DNA of 64,000 bases from Paracoccus methylarcula (GTDB taxonomy: Bacteria; Pseudomonadota; Alphaproteobacteria; Rhodobacterales; Rhodobacteraceae): positions 1 through 64,000 of the forward strand of contig NZ_PXNQ02000013.1 in NCBI RefSeq assembly GCF_003007735.2. The letters run 5' to 3'. Under the pieces are notes generated by a model that worked only from the letters and a program-made list of their open reading frames with translations, searched no databases and had not been told where the DNA came from. The translations under genes and the position numbers were made by a program. Position 1 is the stretch's first letter; every line of letters begins with the position of its first letter. This document shows, piece after piece, positions 34,689 to 43,266 of the stretch.

Positions 34689-35129
34689 TCAGGGCTGCCC
34701 CCCGGATGCGCTCCGGGCGATGAGCCGGTCGAGCCCCGCCTCGAAACCCGCGGCGTCCTTGCCCAGCTCGGCCCGGATCTCGGCCTGGAAGGCATCGGCG
34801 ATCCGGCCAAGACGCTGCATCAGCCTGCGCCCCTCGGTGGTCAGTTCCAGCGAGATCAGGCGGCGGTCGCCCTTGTGGGCGGATTTGCGCAGCAGCCCGG
34901 CGCCTTCCAGCCGCGAAGCCGCCCGGCTGACGATGGATTTGTCCAGGTTGACCCGCTTGTGGATGTCGCGCACGCTGACCGCGCCCTCGTTGGCGAGATG
35001 CGCCATCACCCGCCATTCCGGGATCGAGAGCCCCGATTCGTCCTGGTGCAGCGCCGCGAAACGGCGGCTGATCAGGGTCGCCGCGATATTCAGGCGATAG
35101 GGCAGGAACTCGTCCAGATTGAAGGTCAT
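34689..35129 (-). CDS. MarR family regulator, probable repressor of homogentisate catabolism
   Basis: A 146-residue MarR protein. Winged-helix region: LSIPEWRVMAHLANEGAVSV, DIHKRVNLDKSIVSRAASRL, then the wing KSAHKGDRRLISLELTTEGR. It is divergent from hmgA. The shared control region holds two GTTGC-type inverted repeats, one over the hmgA promoter and one close to this gene's start. This layout is that of HmgR-like local repressors, so I infer control of hmgA-fahA-maiA plus autoregulation. Confidence 0.9.
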   Translation of the reverse strand: MTFNLDEFLPYRLNIAATLISRRFAALHQDESGLSIPEWRVMAHLANEGAVSVRDIHKRVNLDKSIVSRAASRLEGAGLLRKSAHKGDRRLISLELTTEGRRLMQRLGRIADAFQAEIRAELGKDAAGFEAGLDRLIARSASGGQP

Positions 35130-35163
35130 CGGGCTCTCCTTTGCGGCAGATCAACAAAAAAAC

Positions 35164-35177
35164 GTTGCAGGAGCAAC
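35164..35177. promoter_or_regulatory. Second GTTGC inverted repeat, near the MarR gene start
   Basis: GTTGC-AGGA-GCAAC, 35 bases upstream of the MarR gene. It shares the GTTGCA half-site with the hmgA operator, so it is a probable autoregulatory site. Confidence 0.6.
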
Positions 35178-35225
35178 AAGAAACTCGGCGGACAGATCCG
35201 GATCGGGCAGGGATGCACCCTTCGC

Positions 35226-35269
35226 TTGACATCATTGCACCTGCAACGATATGTTCGTTGCAGATGCAA
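35226..35269 (+). promoter_or_regulatory. hmgA promoter overlapped by a 15-5-15 operator
   Basis: The -35 box TTGACA (35226-35231) and a -10 box TATGTT (35250-35255) are spaced by 18 bases. The inverted repeat arms ttgcacctgcaacga (35235-35249) and tcgttgcagatgcaa (35255-35269) match at 14 of 15 positions around a 5-base centre that contains the -10. Occupancy would block RNA polymerase. Confidence 0.8.
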
Positions 35270-35295
35270 TGATCACCTGCCACGGAGGATGGAAG

Positions 35296-36663
35296 ATGGC
35301 GACGCATGAGCTTGCCGAGGGCATGACCCGCGCGGCGGCGGTCACCGGAACGCATCACGGCTATATGCCGGGCTTCGGCAATGATTTCGAAACCGAGGCG
35401 CTGGAAGGCGCGCTGCCGCAGGGGCAGAACTCGCCCCAGAAATGCGCATACGGGCTTTATGCCGAGCAGCTTTCCGGCACCGCCTTTACCGCGCCGCGCG
35501 GCCAGAACGAGCGGACATGGTGCTATCGCATCCGCCCATCGGTGCGTCATACCGGCGAATTCCGCGCAATCGATGTGCCTTACTGGAAGACCGCGCCGCA
35601 TGTCCTGCCTGCCGTCACCAGCCTTGGGCAATATCGGTGGGATCCGGTGCCGATGCCTGCCGAGGACGCGGACCTGACATGGATCACCGGGATGCGGAGC
35701 ATGACCACGGCGGGGGATGTGAATATCCAGGTCGGCATGGCCAGCCATATCTACCTCGTCACCCGTTCGATGCAGGACGAGTATTTCTATTCCGCCGACA
35801 GCGAGTTGCTGATCGTCCCGCAAGAGGGGCGGCTGCGTTTCTGCACCGAGCTGGGCGTGATCGAGCTGGAGCCGAAGGAGATCGCCATCATTCCGCGCGG
35901 GCTGGTTTATCGGGTCGAGGTGCTGGAGGGGCCGTGCCGCGGTTTCGTCTGCGAGAATTACGGGCAGAAATTCGATCTGCCGCATCGTGGCCCGATCGGG
36001 GCGAACTGCCTTGCCAATCCGCGCGATTTCAAATGCCCGGTGGCGGCATTCGAGGATCGCGAGGCCGAGTCCCGCGTGGTCATCAAATGGTGCGGCCAGT
36101 TCCACGAGACGATCATCGATCACAGCCCGCTGGACGTGGTCGCGTGGCACGGGAATTATTGCCCGTATAAATATGATCTTCGGACATATTCTCCGGTCGG
36201 GGCAATCCTGTTCGATCATCCGGACCCGTCGATCTTCACGGTGCTGACCGCGCCTTCCGGGCAAGAAGGGACCGCGAATATCGATTTCGTGCTGTTCCGC
36301 GAGCGTTGGATGGTGGCCGAGCATTCCTTCCGCCCGCCATGGTATCACAAGAACATCATGTCCGAGCTGATGGGCAATATCTATGGTATCTACGACGCCA
36401 AGCCGCAGGGTTTCGCGCCGGGGGGGATGAGCCTGCATAACTGCATGCTGCCCCATGGCCCCGACCGCGATGCTTTCGAGGGTGCGTCGAATGCCGAGCT
36501 GAAGCCCGAGAAACTGGACCAGACCATGTCCTTCATGTTCGAGACGCGCTTTCCGCAGCATCTGACCGAGTTCGCCGCGAAAGAGGCGCCGATGCAGAAG
36601 GAATATATCGAGGTCTGGAACCAGCTTGAGAAGAAATTCGACGGTAAGCCGGGGGTGAAATGA
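35296..36663 (+). CDS. hmgA: Homogentisate 1,2-dioxygenase
   Basis: A ring-cleaving Fe(II) dioxygenase of tyrosine/phenylalanine catabolism, producing maleylacetoacetate. 455 residues. Typical segments: [19 protein letters not shown] and [20 protein letters not shown] at the N-terminus, and the metal region near [20 protein letters not shown] (His and Glu ligands) and [16 protein letters not shown] 35296 is preceded by GGAGGATGG. It is the first gene of the hmgA-fahA-maiA cluster, under the operator described above. Confidence 0.97.
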   Translation: MATHELAEGMTRAAAVTGTHHGYMPGFGNDFETEALEGALPQGQNSPQKCAYGLYAEQLSGTAFTAPRGQNERTWCYRIRPSVRHTGEFRAIDVPYWKTAPHVLPAVTSLGQYRWDPVPMPAEDADLTWITGMRSMTTAGDVNIQVGMASHIYLVTRSMQDEYFYSADSELLIVPQEGRLRFCTELGVIELEPKEIAIIPRGLVYRVEVLEGPCRGFVCENYGQKFDLPHRGPIGANCLANPRDFKCPVAAFEDREAESRVVIKWCGQFHETIIDHSPLDVVAWHGNYCPYKYDLRTYSPVGAILFDHPDPSIFTVLTAPSGQEGTANIDFVLFRERWMVAEHSFRPPWYHKNIMSELMGNIYGIYDAKPQGFAPGGMSLHNCMLPHGPDRDAFEGASNAELKPEKLDQTMSFMFETRFPQHLTEFAAKEAPMQKEYIEVWNQLEKKFDGKPGVK

Positions 36664-36670
36664 GGAAGCC

Positions 36671-36759
36671 GGGGGCTTCGCGCCCCGTCGCCGGCTGGTT
36701 CTCGAACCAGTGGCGCACCAGCGGCGCACCCGCGGGATATTTGCATGAAGAAGAAGGGG
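36671..36759 (+). repeat. Dispersed intergenic element, copy 7
   Basis: Hairpin GGGGGC-TTC-GCGCCCC, a second perfect stem CTGGTT-CTCG-AACCAG (36695-36710), then cgcGGGATATTTGCATGAAGAAG. It separates hmgA from fahA, same orientation. Its end (gaagaaggggagcgg) supplies the fahA ribosome-binding site. Confidence 0.85.
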
Positions 36760-36765
36760 AGCGGA

Positions 36766-37962
36766 ATGCGATCTTGGCTGGCGAGTGCCAATGAGGAAGG
36801 GTGCGATTTTCCCATTCAGAACCTGCCTTACGGGGTGTTCTCCACCGGAGACGGGGTGCCGCGTTGCGGGGTGGCGATCGGGGACCGGATCGTCGATCTG
36901 GCCGTTTGCGAGGCGCGCGGGCTGATCAATGCGGAAGGGGCCTTCGGCTTGCCGCAACTGAACGGGTTCATCGCGCAGGGGCGGGCGAAATGGGATGAAA
37001 TTCGCGCCCGGCTGACGGAATTGCTGGCCGAGGGCGGGGACGAGTCCCTGCCGCTGGTGGCGATGGCGGAGGCGCGGCTGCATCTGCCGATCCGGGTGAG
37101 CGAGTTCACCGATTTCTATGCCTCGAAGAACCATGCCTTCAATGTCGGGGTGCTGTTTCGCGGACCGGAAAACGCGTTGCCCGCGCAATGGACGCATATG
37201 CCGATCGGCTATAACGGGCGGGCCTCTTCCGTGGTGGTGTCGGGCACGCCGATCCGCCGCCCGATGGGGCAGCTCAAGGCAGAGGAGGGGCCGGTCTGGT
37301 CGCCCTGCCGCCGCCTGGACCTGGAACTGGAGCTGGGGGCCATCGTCGGTGGTGACAGCGAACTGGGCGAGCGGGTCAGCGTGGCCGAGGCCGAGCGGAT
37401 GATCTTTGGCTATGTGCTGCTGAACGACTGGTCGGCGCGGGATGTGCAGGCATGGGAATACCAGCCGCTCGGGCCGTTCCAGGCCAAGGCGCTTGGCACC
37501 ACGATCAGTCCCTGGATCGTGACGCAGGCCGCGCTGGAGCCGTTCCGCTGCGAAGGGGCCGAGCGGGTGAACCCGCTCTTGCCCTATTTGCAGGAAGATC
37601 AGCCGGGGTTCTATGACCTGACGGTGGGCTGGAGCCTGAACGGCCAGAGAATGGCGCAGACCAATTACAATGTCATGTATTATTCCAGCGCCCAGCAATT
37701 GGCGCATCACACGAGCTCTGGCTGTCCGATGCGGGTGGGCGATCTGCTGGGGTCGGGGACGATCTCGGGGCCGGAGCGGGATCAGACCGGGGCGCTGCTG
37801 GAAATGACCGGGGGTGGCAAGACCCCGGTGACGGTCAATGGCGAAGAGCGACGCTTCCTTGAGGATGGCGACGAGGTCGGGCTGTTCGCCCATGCCGAGG
37901 GGCAGGGATACCGGATCGGTTTCGGCCCCTGCACCGGGCGGATCCTGCCGGCGAAGGAGTAG
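36766..37962 (+). CDS. fahA: Fumarylacetoacetase
   Basis: Hydrolyses fumarylacetoacetate to fumarate and acetoacetate, the last step of homogentisate breakdown. 398 residues. An SH3-like N-terminal domain (LPYGVFSTGDGVPRCGVAIG) is followed by the catalytic FAH domain: DFYASKNHAFNVGVLFRG, LDLELELGAIVGGDSELGE (metal-binding Glu), and LLNDWSARDVQAWEYQPLGP. The start at 36766 fits the family and has GGGGAGCGG upstream. An in-frame ATG at 36745 belongs to the repeat. Acetoacetate produced here could feed the CoA-transferase encoded at 6.7-8.1 kb. Confidence 0.96.
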   Translation: MRSWLASANEEGCDFPIQNLPYGVFSTGDGVPRCGVAIGDRIVDLAVCEARGLINAEGAFGLPQLNGFIAQGRAKWDEIRARLTELLAEGGDESLPLVAMAEARLHLPIRVSEFTDFYASKNHAFNVGVLFRGPENALPAQWTHMPIGYNGRASSVVVSGTPIRRPMGQLKAEEGPVWSPCRRLDLELELGAIVGGDSELGERVSVAEAERMIFGYVLLNDWSARDVQAWEYQPLGPFQAKALGTTISPWIVTQAALEPFRCEGAERVNPLLPYLQEDQPGFYDLTVGWSLNGQRMAQTNYNVMYYSSAQQLAHHTSSGCPMRVGDLLGSGTISGPERDQTGALLEMTGGGKTPVTVNGEERRFLEDGDEVGLFAHAEGQGYRIGFGPCTGRILPAKE

Positions 37963-37965
37963 GTC

Positions 37966-38610
37966 ATGGGACGTGATCGGGTCGTGCTGCATGATTACTG
38001 GCGTTCCTCGGCCTCTTACCGGGTGCGGATCGGTTTGGGGCTGAAGGGGATCGCGCATCAGCGGGTTTCGGTCGATCTGCTCAAGGGCGCGCATCGCGAG
38101 GAAGCGCATCGCAGGATCAACCCGCAAGCCCTTGTGCCGGTTCTGGAAATCGACGGGCTGGTGCTGACGCAATCGCTGGCGATCCTGGAATATCTGGACC
38201 AGACCCGGCCCGAGCCGCCGCTTTTGCCCGGGGATGCAGCGGAACGTGCCCATATGCGGGCCATCGCGCTGGCGATCGCCTGCGAGATACACCCGGTCTC
38301 GAACAGTTCCGTCCTGAAGCGGATCGAGGACCTGGCCGGGGCCGAGGCGCGCGCCGAATGGAACCGCGACAATATCCGCCGGGGGCTGGTCGCGGTCGAG
38401 GCGATGCTGGATCATCCGGGCTGGAGCGGGCGTTTCTGTCATGGCGACCGGCCGGGGCTGGCCGATTGCGCGCTGATCCCGCAGCTTTACAACGCGGCCC
38501 GGTGGGGCGTTGGTTTTGACGATCTGCCGCGTATCATGGCGGTGCAGGGCCATTGTTCGGATCTGCCTGCCTTTGTCGCGGCGCATCCGGATCATGTCGC
38601 CCCGTCGTGA
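37966..38610 (+). CDS. maiA: Maleylacetoacetate isomerase (zeta-class GST)
   Basis: A 214-residue glutathione-dependent isomerase converting maleylacetoacetate to fumarylacetoacetate. The N-terminal thioredoxin-like domain carries the zeta-class signature YWRSSASYRVRIGLGLKGI with Ser/Ser/Cys-region variant SSASYR. QALVPVLEIDGLVLTQSLAI holds the cis-Pro and the glutathione gamma-glutamyl contact. The helical C-terminal domain ends CSDLPAFVAAHPD. It begins 3 bases after the fahA stop. Confidence 0.95.
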   Translation: MGRDRVVLHDYWRSSASYRVRIGLGLKGIAHQRVSVDLLKGAHREEAHRRINPQALVPVLEIDGLVLTQSLAILEYLDQTRPEPPLLPGDAAERAHMRAIALAIACEIHPVSNSSVLKRIEDLAGAEARAEWNRDNIRRGLVAVEAMLDHPGWSGRFCHGDRPGLADCALIPQLYNAARWGVGFDDLPRIMAVQGHCSDLPAFVAAHPDHVAPS

Positions 38611-38638
38611 AGGCGGGGAGTATTCAGGGAGGAATGAG

Positions 38639-39643
38639 ATGAAAACGCTTGGACTGGCATTCGCGGGGCTGCTGCTGGCCGCCGCTCCGGCATTGGCCGA
38701 CGAACTGATCATGTCGTCATGGCTGCCGCCGAAACATCCCATCGTGGTGAACGCGTTCGAGCCATGGGCCGAAGAGGTCGAGGCGGTCACCGAGGGCCGG
38801 GTCACGGTGCGGATCATGGGCAAGCCCCTGGGCAGTCCTCCGGCGCATTTCGACATGGCGCGGGACGGGATCGCCGATATTACCTATGGGCTGCATTCCT
38901 TTACCGAGGATGACCGCTTCAACCGGGCCCGGCTTGGCCAGTTCAGTTTCCTTGGCGATGATGCGATCGCGAATTCGCAAGCCTACTGGGAGATTTACGG
39001 CGGCAAGCTCGACGCCGCCGAGGAACACGAGGGCACCCATCTGCTGGGGCTGTTCATGCATGGCCCCGGCCTGTTGCACAACAATATCCGCAAGATCGAG
39101 ACGCCTGCCGACCTGAAAGGGCTGAAATTGCGGGTGCCGGGCGGTTACGTGGCCGATCTGGTCGAGGCATTGGGGGCAAGCCCGCTCTTCATGTCCTCGC
39201 CCGAGGTCTACGAGAAACTGTCGCGCGGGGTGATCGATGGCGTGGCCTTCACCTATGAGGCAATGACCGCCTTCAACCTGACCGACGACATCAAGTATTC
39301 GATGACGGTTCCGGGCGGCATCTATAACACCACCTGGTTCTTCGTGATCAACGAGGACAAATGGGAGAGCCTGTCCGAAGAGGACCGGGCTGCCATCGAC
39401 GCCATATCCGGCGCGGCCTTCGCCGAGCGGGTGGGCAAGGCGTGGAACGACGCCGACACGGTTGCCATGGAAGAGATCGGCGACAAGGTGGATTTCTACG
39501 AGGCATCGCCCGAGGTGGTTTCGGCGCTGAAAGAGGTCGCGGGCAAGCTGGAACAGGATTGGACGGAAAGCCTGGGAGAAGGATATGACGGCGCAGCCGC
39601 CCTTGCCGAGTTCCGCGAAATGACCGGGGTGGCGCTGGAATGA
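38639..39643 (+). CDS. TRAP transporter solute-binding protein (DctP family)
   Basis: A 334-residue periplasmic receptor with signal peptide MKTLGLAFAGLLLAAAPALA. The family core includes LRVPGGYVADLVEALGASPL, with the Arg that usually salt-bridges the ligand carboxylate, and GVIDGVAFTYEAMTAF. ATG 38639 has GGGAGGA upstream. It is 28 bases after maiA, in line with the homogentisate genes and followed by dctQ and dctM, so an aromatic or other organic acid linked to this pathway is a reasonable but unproven substrate. Confidence 0.93.
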   Translation: MKTLGLAFAGLLLAAAPALADELIMSSWLPPKHPIVVNAFEPWAEEVEAVTEGRVTVRIMGKPLGSPPAHFDMARDGIADITYGLHSFTEDDRFNRARLGQFSFLGDDAIANSQAYWEIYGGKLDAAEEHEGTHLLGLFMHGPGLLHNNIRKIETPADLKGLKLRVPGGYVADLVEALGASPLFMSSPEVYEKLSRGVIDGVAFTYEAMTAFNLTDDIKYSMTVPGGIYNTTWFFVINEDKWESLSEEDRAAIDAISGAAFAERVGKAWNDADTVAMEEIGDKVDFYEASPEVVSALKEVAGKLEQDWTESLGEGYDGAAALAEFREMTGVALE

Positions 39644-40134
39644 CCGGGCCGGTTGCCGGAACCGGGGGGCAGGGTGGATCGCGCAGCCATGCGGGCTGGT
39701 ATCGCGCGTTGGCCGCCATCGCCGCCTTGCTGATCGGGTTGCTGATCCTTGTCACCTGCATCGATGTCATCGGCCGCTACCTGCTGAACCGGCCCTTTGG
39801 CGGTGCCTATGAATTGACGCAGATGCTGTTGGCGGCGCTGGTCTTCGTGGCGCTGCCGCTGACCAGCGCCGATGGCGGGCATGTCGAGGTCGACCTCGCG
39901 CTGCACCTGTTCCCGGCTTCCGTTCAGCGTCTGCTGGGGCGGCTGGCCGGGATCGTTTCTGCCGTGGCGCTGGCCTTTTTCTGCTGGCGGCTGGTGCTGA
40001 TCGGGCTGGATCAGGTCGAGGACGGCACCCGCAGCGCCTCGCTGATGATCCCGATGGCGCCCTTGGCATTCCTGGCGGCGGCAAGCTGTGCCGTCTCTGC
40101 CCTCATCCTGCTCTTGCGCCGCGAGGACCCATGA
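39640..40134 (+). CDS. TRAP transporter small membrane subunit (DctQ family)
   Basis: A 164-residue inner-membrane protein with four predicted helices: ALAAIAALLIGLLILVTCID, ELTQMLLAALVFVALPLTSA, LGRLAGIVSAVALAFFCWRL and AFLAAASCAVSALILLL. ATGA overlaps link it to dctP upstream and dctM downstream. Confidence 0.92.
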   Translation: MTGPVAGTGGQGGSRSHAGWYRALAAIAALLIGLLILVTCIDVIGRYLLNRPFGGAYELTQMLLAALVFVALPLTSADGGHVEVDLALHLFPASVQRLLGRLAGIVSAVALAFFCWRLVLIGLDQVEDGTRSASLMIPMAPLAFLAAASCAVSALILLLRREDP

Positions 40135-41441
40135 CGATTTCCCTGATCGCCCTTGTCATCCTGCTGGGGATGGTCTTCCTGCGGGTGCCCATCGCCTTTG
40201 CCATGTCCATCGTCGGCGGGGTGGGTTTCGCCGTCATGCGTGGCTGGCAGCCCGCCGGGGCGATGGTCGGCAATGCCGTGTTCGAGACCGGGCTGAGCTA
40301 TTCCCTGTCGGTCGTGCCGCTGTTCATCTTCATGGGCAATGTGCTGGCCGGATCGGGGATCGCGCATGGGCTGTTTGCCGCCGCCGACCGGGTCTTTGGC
40401 CGGATGCGGGGCGGGCTGGCCATGGCGACGGTGCTGTCCTGCGGGGGCTTCTCGGCCGTTTGCGGGTCGTCGCTGGCGACGGCGGCGACGATGTCCAAGG
40501 TCTCGATGCCCTCGATGCGGCGTTTCGGCTATTCCGACAGCCTCGCCACCGGCGCCATCGCGGCGGGCGGCACCCTGGGGATCCTGATCCCGCCCTCGGT
40601 GGTGCTGATCATCTTCGGGCTGCTGACCGAGGCCGATATCGGCAAGCTGTTCCTTGCCGGCATCATCCCCGGCATCCTTGGCATCATCGGCTACCTGCTG
40701 GCGGTCATGGCCGCTGTCCGGCTGAAGCCCGAACTGGCGCCGGAAGTGGGGGAGGTTCACCCGCTGACCCGCCGCGATGCGGTAAGCGTTTTCGCGGTGC
40801 TGGCGCTGTTCCTGTTCATCATGGCAGGCATCTATGGCGGTTTCTTCACCCCCATCGAGGCGGCGGGGATGGGCGCGGCGGCGGCGTTGCTGATCGCTTT
40901 CGCGACCGGGGGGCTGAGCCGCCGGGCCCTGTGGACGGCCTTCCTGGACAGCGCCACGGCGTCGGCGATGATCTTCGCGATCATCATCGGAGCCGAGATT
41001 TTCAGCAATTTCATCAGCTTTGCCGGGCTTCCCGATGCGCTGAGCGGGTTTGTCGAGGATATGGGCCTGTCGGCATGGACGGTGCTGCTGATCACCGTGC
41101 TGATCTATATGGTGCTGGGCTGTTTCCTGGAAAGCCTGTCGATGATCCTGCTGACGGTTCCGGTCTTCTACCCGGTGATCTCGTCTCTCGATTTCGGGCT
41201 GGAGATCCTGCAGGATCCCGAGGCGGTGCTGATCTGGTTCGCGATCATCGTCGTCGTCGCGACCGAGATCAGCCTGATTACCCCGCCCATCGGCATGAAT
41301 GTCTTCGTGCTGCGCTCGGTCCTGCCCGATGTTCCGCTATGGACGATCTTTCGCGGGGTCTGGGTGTTCTGGATCGCGGATATCCTGCGGCTTGCGCTGA
41401 TCATCGGCCTGCCGGTGCTGTCGCTTTACCTGGTGACATAG
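40131..41441 (+). CDS. TRAP transporter large permease (DctM family)
   Basis: A 436-residue permease with about 12 helices. DctM family blocks: LLGMVFLRVPIAFAMSIVGG at the N-terminus, FSAVCGSSLATAATMSKVSM, AAGGTLGILIPPSVVLIIFG, and near the C-terminus LITPPIGMNVFVLRSV. It uses the sodium gradient, as known for the family. It is the last gene of the putative hmgA-to-dctM transcription unit; a short GGCCGG/CCGGCC hairpin without a T-run follows. Confidence 0.94.
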   Translation: MTISLIALVILLGMVFLRVPIAFAMSIVGGVGFAVMRGWQPAGAMVGNAVFETGLSYSLSVVPLFIFMGNVLAGSGIAHGLFAAADRVFGRMRGGLAMATVLSCGGFSAVCGSSLATAATMSKVSMPSMRRFGYSDSLATGAIAAGGTLGILIPPSVVLIIFGLLTEADIGKLFLAGIIPGILGIIGYLLAVMAAVRLKPELAPEVGEVHPLTRRDAVSVFAVLALFLFIMAGIYGGFFTPIEAAGMGAAAALLIAFATGGLSRRALWTAFLDSATASAMIFAIIIGAEIFSNFISFAGLPDALSGFVEDMGLSAWTVLLITVLIYMVLGCFLESLSMILLTVPVFYPVISSLDFGLEILQDPEAVLIWFAIIVVVATEISLITPPIGMNVFVLRSVLPDVPLWTIFRGVWVFWIADILRLALIIGLPVLSLYLVT

Positions 41442-41598
41442 GAGGGGCCGGTCCGGCCGCCGATCCTTGTCCGTCATCTTCGTTATCGTGTGAGGATATC
41501 AATACATCAATCTGTAATTGTTATGTTATTCCTGCCGGGTTGTGATGTTTGGTGTGATTGCTACACTGAACGAAACAAAATTGCGCTGGGAGGGACAG

Positions 41599-43224
41599 AT
41601 GAACACCCCAACCGATCCGGTTCCGCCGCTGGAAGGCGCGCTGGATACCGACTTTACCATCGGCCAGGACAATATCGAAGGACAGGTCGGCCCGTTCGGC
41701 TTTGACATTCACAACCCGGTCTTTGTTGTCTCGTCGCTGACCGCGGTGCTGTTCATCCTGCTGACCCTGCTTTTCCCGGCCGCCGCGGGCGAGGTCTTCA
41801 AGGCCATTGTCGGCTTCGCGACGGGAACGCTGGACTGGTATTTCATGATCGTGGTCGATTTCTTCATCCTGTTCTGCGTGGTGCTGATCTTCACGCCCTA
41901 TGGCTCGATCAGGCTGGGCGGCAAGGAGGCGCGGCCGGAATATAGCTACCTGTCCTGGTTCTCGATGCTCTTTGCCGCCGGGATCGGCATCGGGCTGCTG
42001 TTTTTCGGGGTGCTGGAGCCGGTCTATCACATGGCCGTGTCCTCGCCGCTTGGAACGCCTTCGCCATTCGGCGAGGATGGCACGATCAACGAGGCCGCGA
42101 TCGAACGGGCGCGGGCCATGGGCCTTGCGGGAACCTATCTGCATTGGGGCATCCATGGCTGGGCCGTCTATGTCGTGATGGCGCTGGCGCTCGGGCTTTT
42201 CACCTATAACAAGGGGTTGCCCTTCTCGATCCGCTCGGCCTTCTACCCGATCCTCGGGGAACGGGTCTGGGGCTGGTGGGGCCATGTCATCGACATCCTC
42301 GCGGTCTTCTCGACGCTGTTCGGGCTGGCCACCTCGCTTGGGCTGGGCGCGCAGCAGGCCAATGCCGGGCTGAATTTCGTCTATGGGCTGGAGATCAGCA
42401 TCACAACGCAGGTGATCGTCATCATCCTGGTGACGATGGTGGCGCTGGTCTCGGTCTGGCGCGGTCTCGATGGCGGGGTGAAGAAACTGTCCGAGATCAA
42501 CATGATCATGGCGCTGCTGTTCTTTCTCTTCGTGCTGTTCGTGGGTCCGACAATGGCAGCGCTGGACGGGTTCTGGACCGGGCTTGTCACCTATGTCGAG
42601 GAATTCATCCCGCTGTCGGAACCTTTCGGCCGCACCGATGATGCCTATCGCGAGGGATGGACGGCCTTCTACTGGGCGTGGTGGGTCAGCTGGGCGCCCT
42701 TCGTGGGCATGTTCATCGCCCGGGTGTCACGGGGCCGCTCGATCCGTGAGTTCGTGATCTGCGTGCTGCTGATCCCCAGCATGACCATCTTCATCTGGAT
42801 GGGCGTGTTCGGCGGCGTGGCCATCGACCAGCTATTCGCCAATCCCGATGCCAGCCTGGTCAGGGAATATGTGATCGACAATTACAGCCCCGAATTGTCG
42901 CTGTTCGGGATGCTGAACGAATTGCCCTTTACCGGGATCGTCTCGACCATCGCCATCATCCTGGCGCTGATCTTCTTTGTCACCTCGTCGGATTCCGGCT
43001 CGCTGGTGGTCGATACGATCACCGCCGGGGGCAAGACCGACGCGCCCAAGCCGCAGCGGCTGTTCTGGGCCTCGATCGAGGGGCTGATCGCCATCGTGCT
43101 GCTGATCGGCGGCGGGCTCGAAGCCTTGCAGGCCGGGGTGACCGCGACGGGGATTCCGTTCTCGGTGGTGATGCTGCTGATGTGCTACACGATCTTCCGG
43201 GCCTTGCAGAGCGAGCCGCGATAG
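41599..43224 (+). CDS. BCCT family transporter (betaine/carnitine/choline type)
   Basis: A 541-residue transporter with about 12 helices for quaternary ammonium compounds or related osmolytes. The family signature lies in FYWAWWVSWAPFVGMFIARV, with the Trp-rich motif, and SRGRSIREFV follows. Also typical are MLFAAGIGIGLLFFGVLEPV and FFVTSSDSGSLVVDTI. The N-terminal cytoplasmic tail is about 45 residues. ATG 41599 has GGGAGGGA upstream. The 155-base region before it is AT-rich and probably contains its own promoter. The exact substrate is not determined. Confidence 0.92.
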   Translation: MNTPTDPVPPLEGALDTDFTIGQDNIEGQVGPFGFDIHNPVFVVSSLTAVLFILLTLLFPAAAGEVFKAIVGFATGTLDWYFMIVVDFFILFCVVLIFTPYGSIRLGGKEARPEYSYLSWFSMLFAAGIGIGLLFFGVLEPVYHMAVSSPLGTPSPFGEDGTINEAAIERARAMGLAGTYLHWGIHGWAVYVVMALALGLFTYNKGLPFSIRSAFYPILGERVWGWWGHVIDILAVFSTLFGLATSLGLGAQQANAGLNFVYGLEISITTQVIVIILVTMVALVSVWRGLDGGVKKLSEINMIMALLFFLFVLFVGPTMAALDGFWTGLVTYVEEFIPLSEPFGRTDDAYREGWTAFYWAWWVSWAPFVGMFIARVSRGRSIREFVICVLLIPSMTIFIWMGVFGGVAIDQLFANPDASLVREYVIDNYSPELSLFGMLNELPFTGIVSTIAIILALIFFVTSSDSGSLVVDTITAGGKTDAPKPQRLFWASIEGLIAIVLLIGGGLEALQAGVTATGIPFSVVMLLMCYTIFRALQSEPR

Positions 43225-43238
43225 GGCGGCGGCAATTG

Positions 43239-43266
43239 CTGGAGCGCCGAGGGTTCAGCGCTCCAG
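43239..43266. terminator. Hairpin between convergent BCCT and aspartic protease genes
   Basis: A perfect 9-base-pair stem CTGGAGCGC/GCGCTCCAG with a 10-base loop that contains the protease stop codon. There is no T-run, so termination is uncertain. It could act on both converging transcripts. Confidence 0.45.

Noticed and set aside
33979..38856. A 1625-codon open frame on the minus strand across transketolase, MarR, hmgA, fahA and maiA
   Set aside because: It is antisense to well-identified genes, rich in Arg/His/Pro/Gln as expected for GC-rich shadow frames, and shows no domain.
40088..41545. A 485-codon plus-strand frame inside the TRAP permease
   Set aside because: A +1 shadow of dctM, whose own frame has the full DctM signature.
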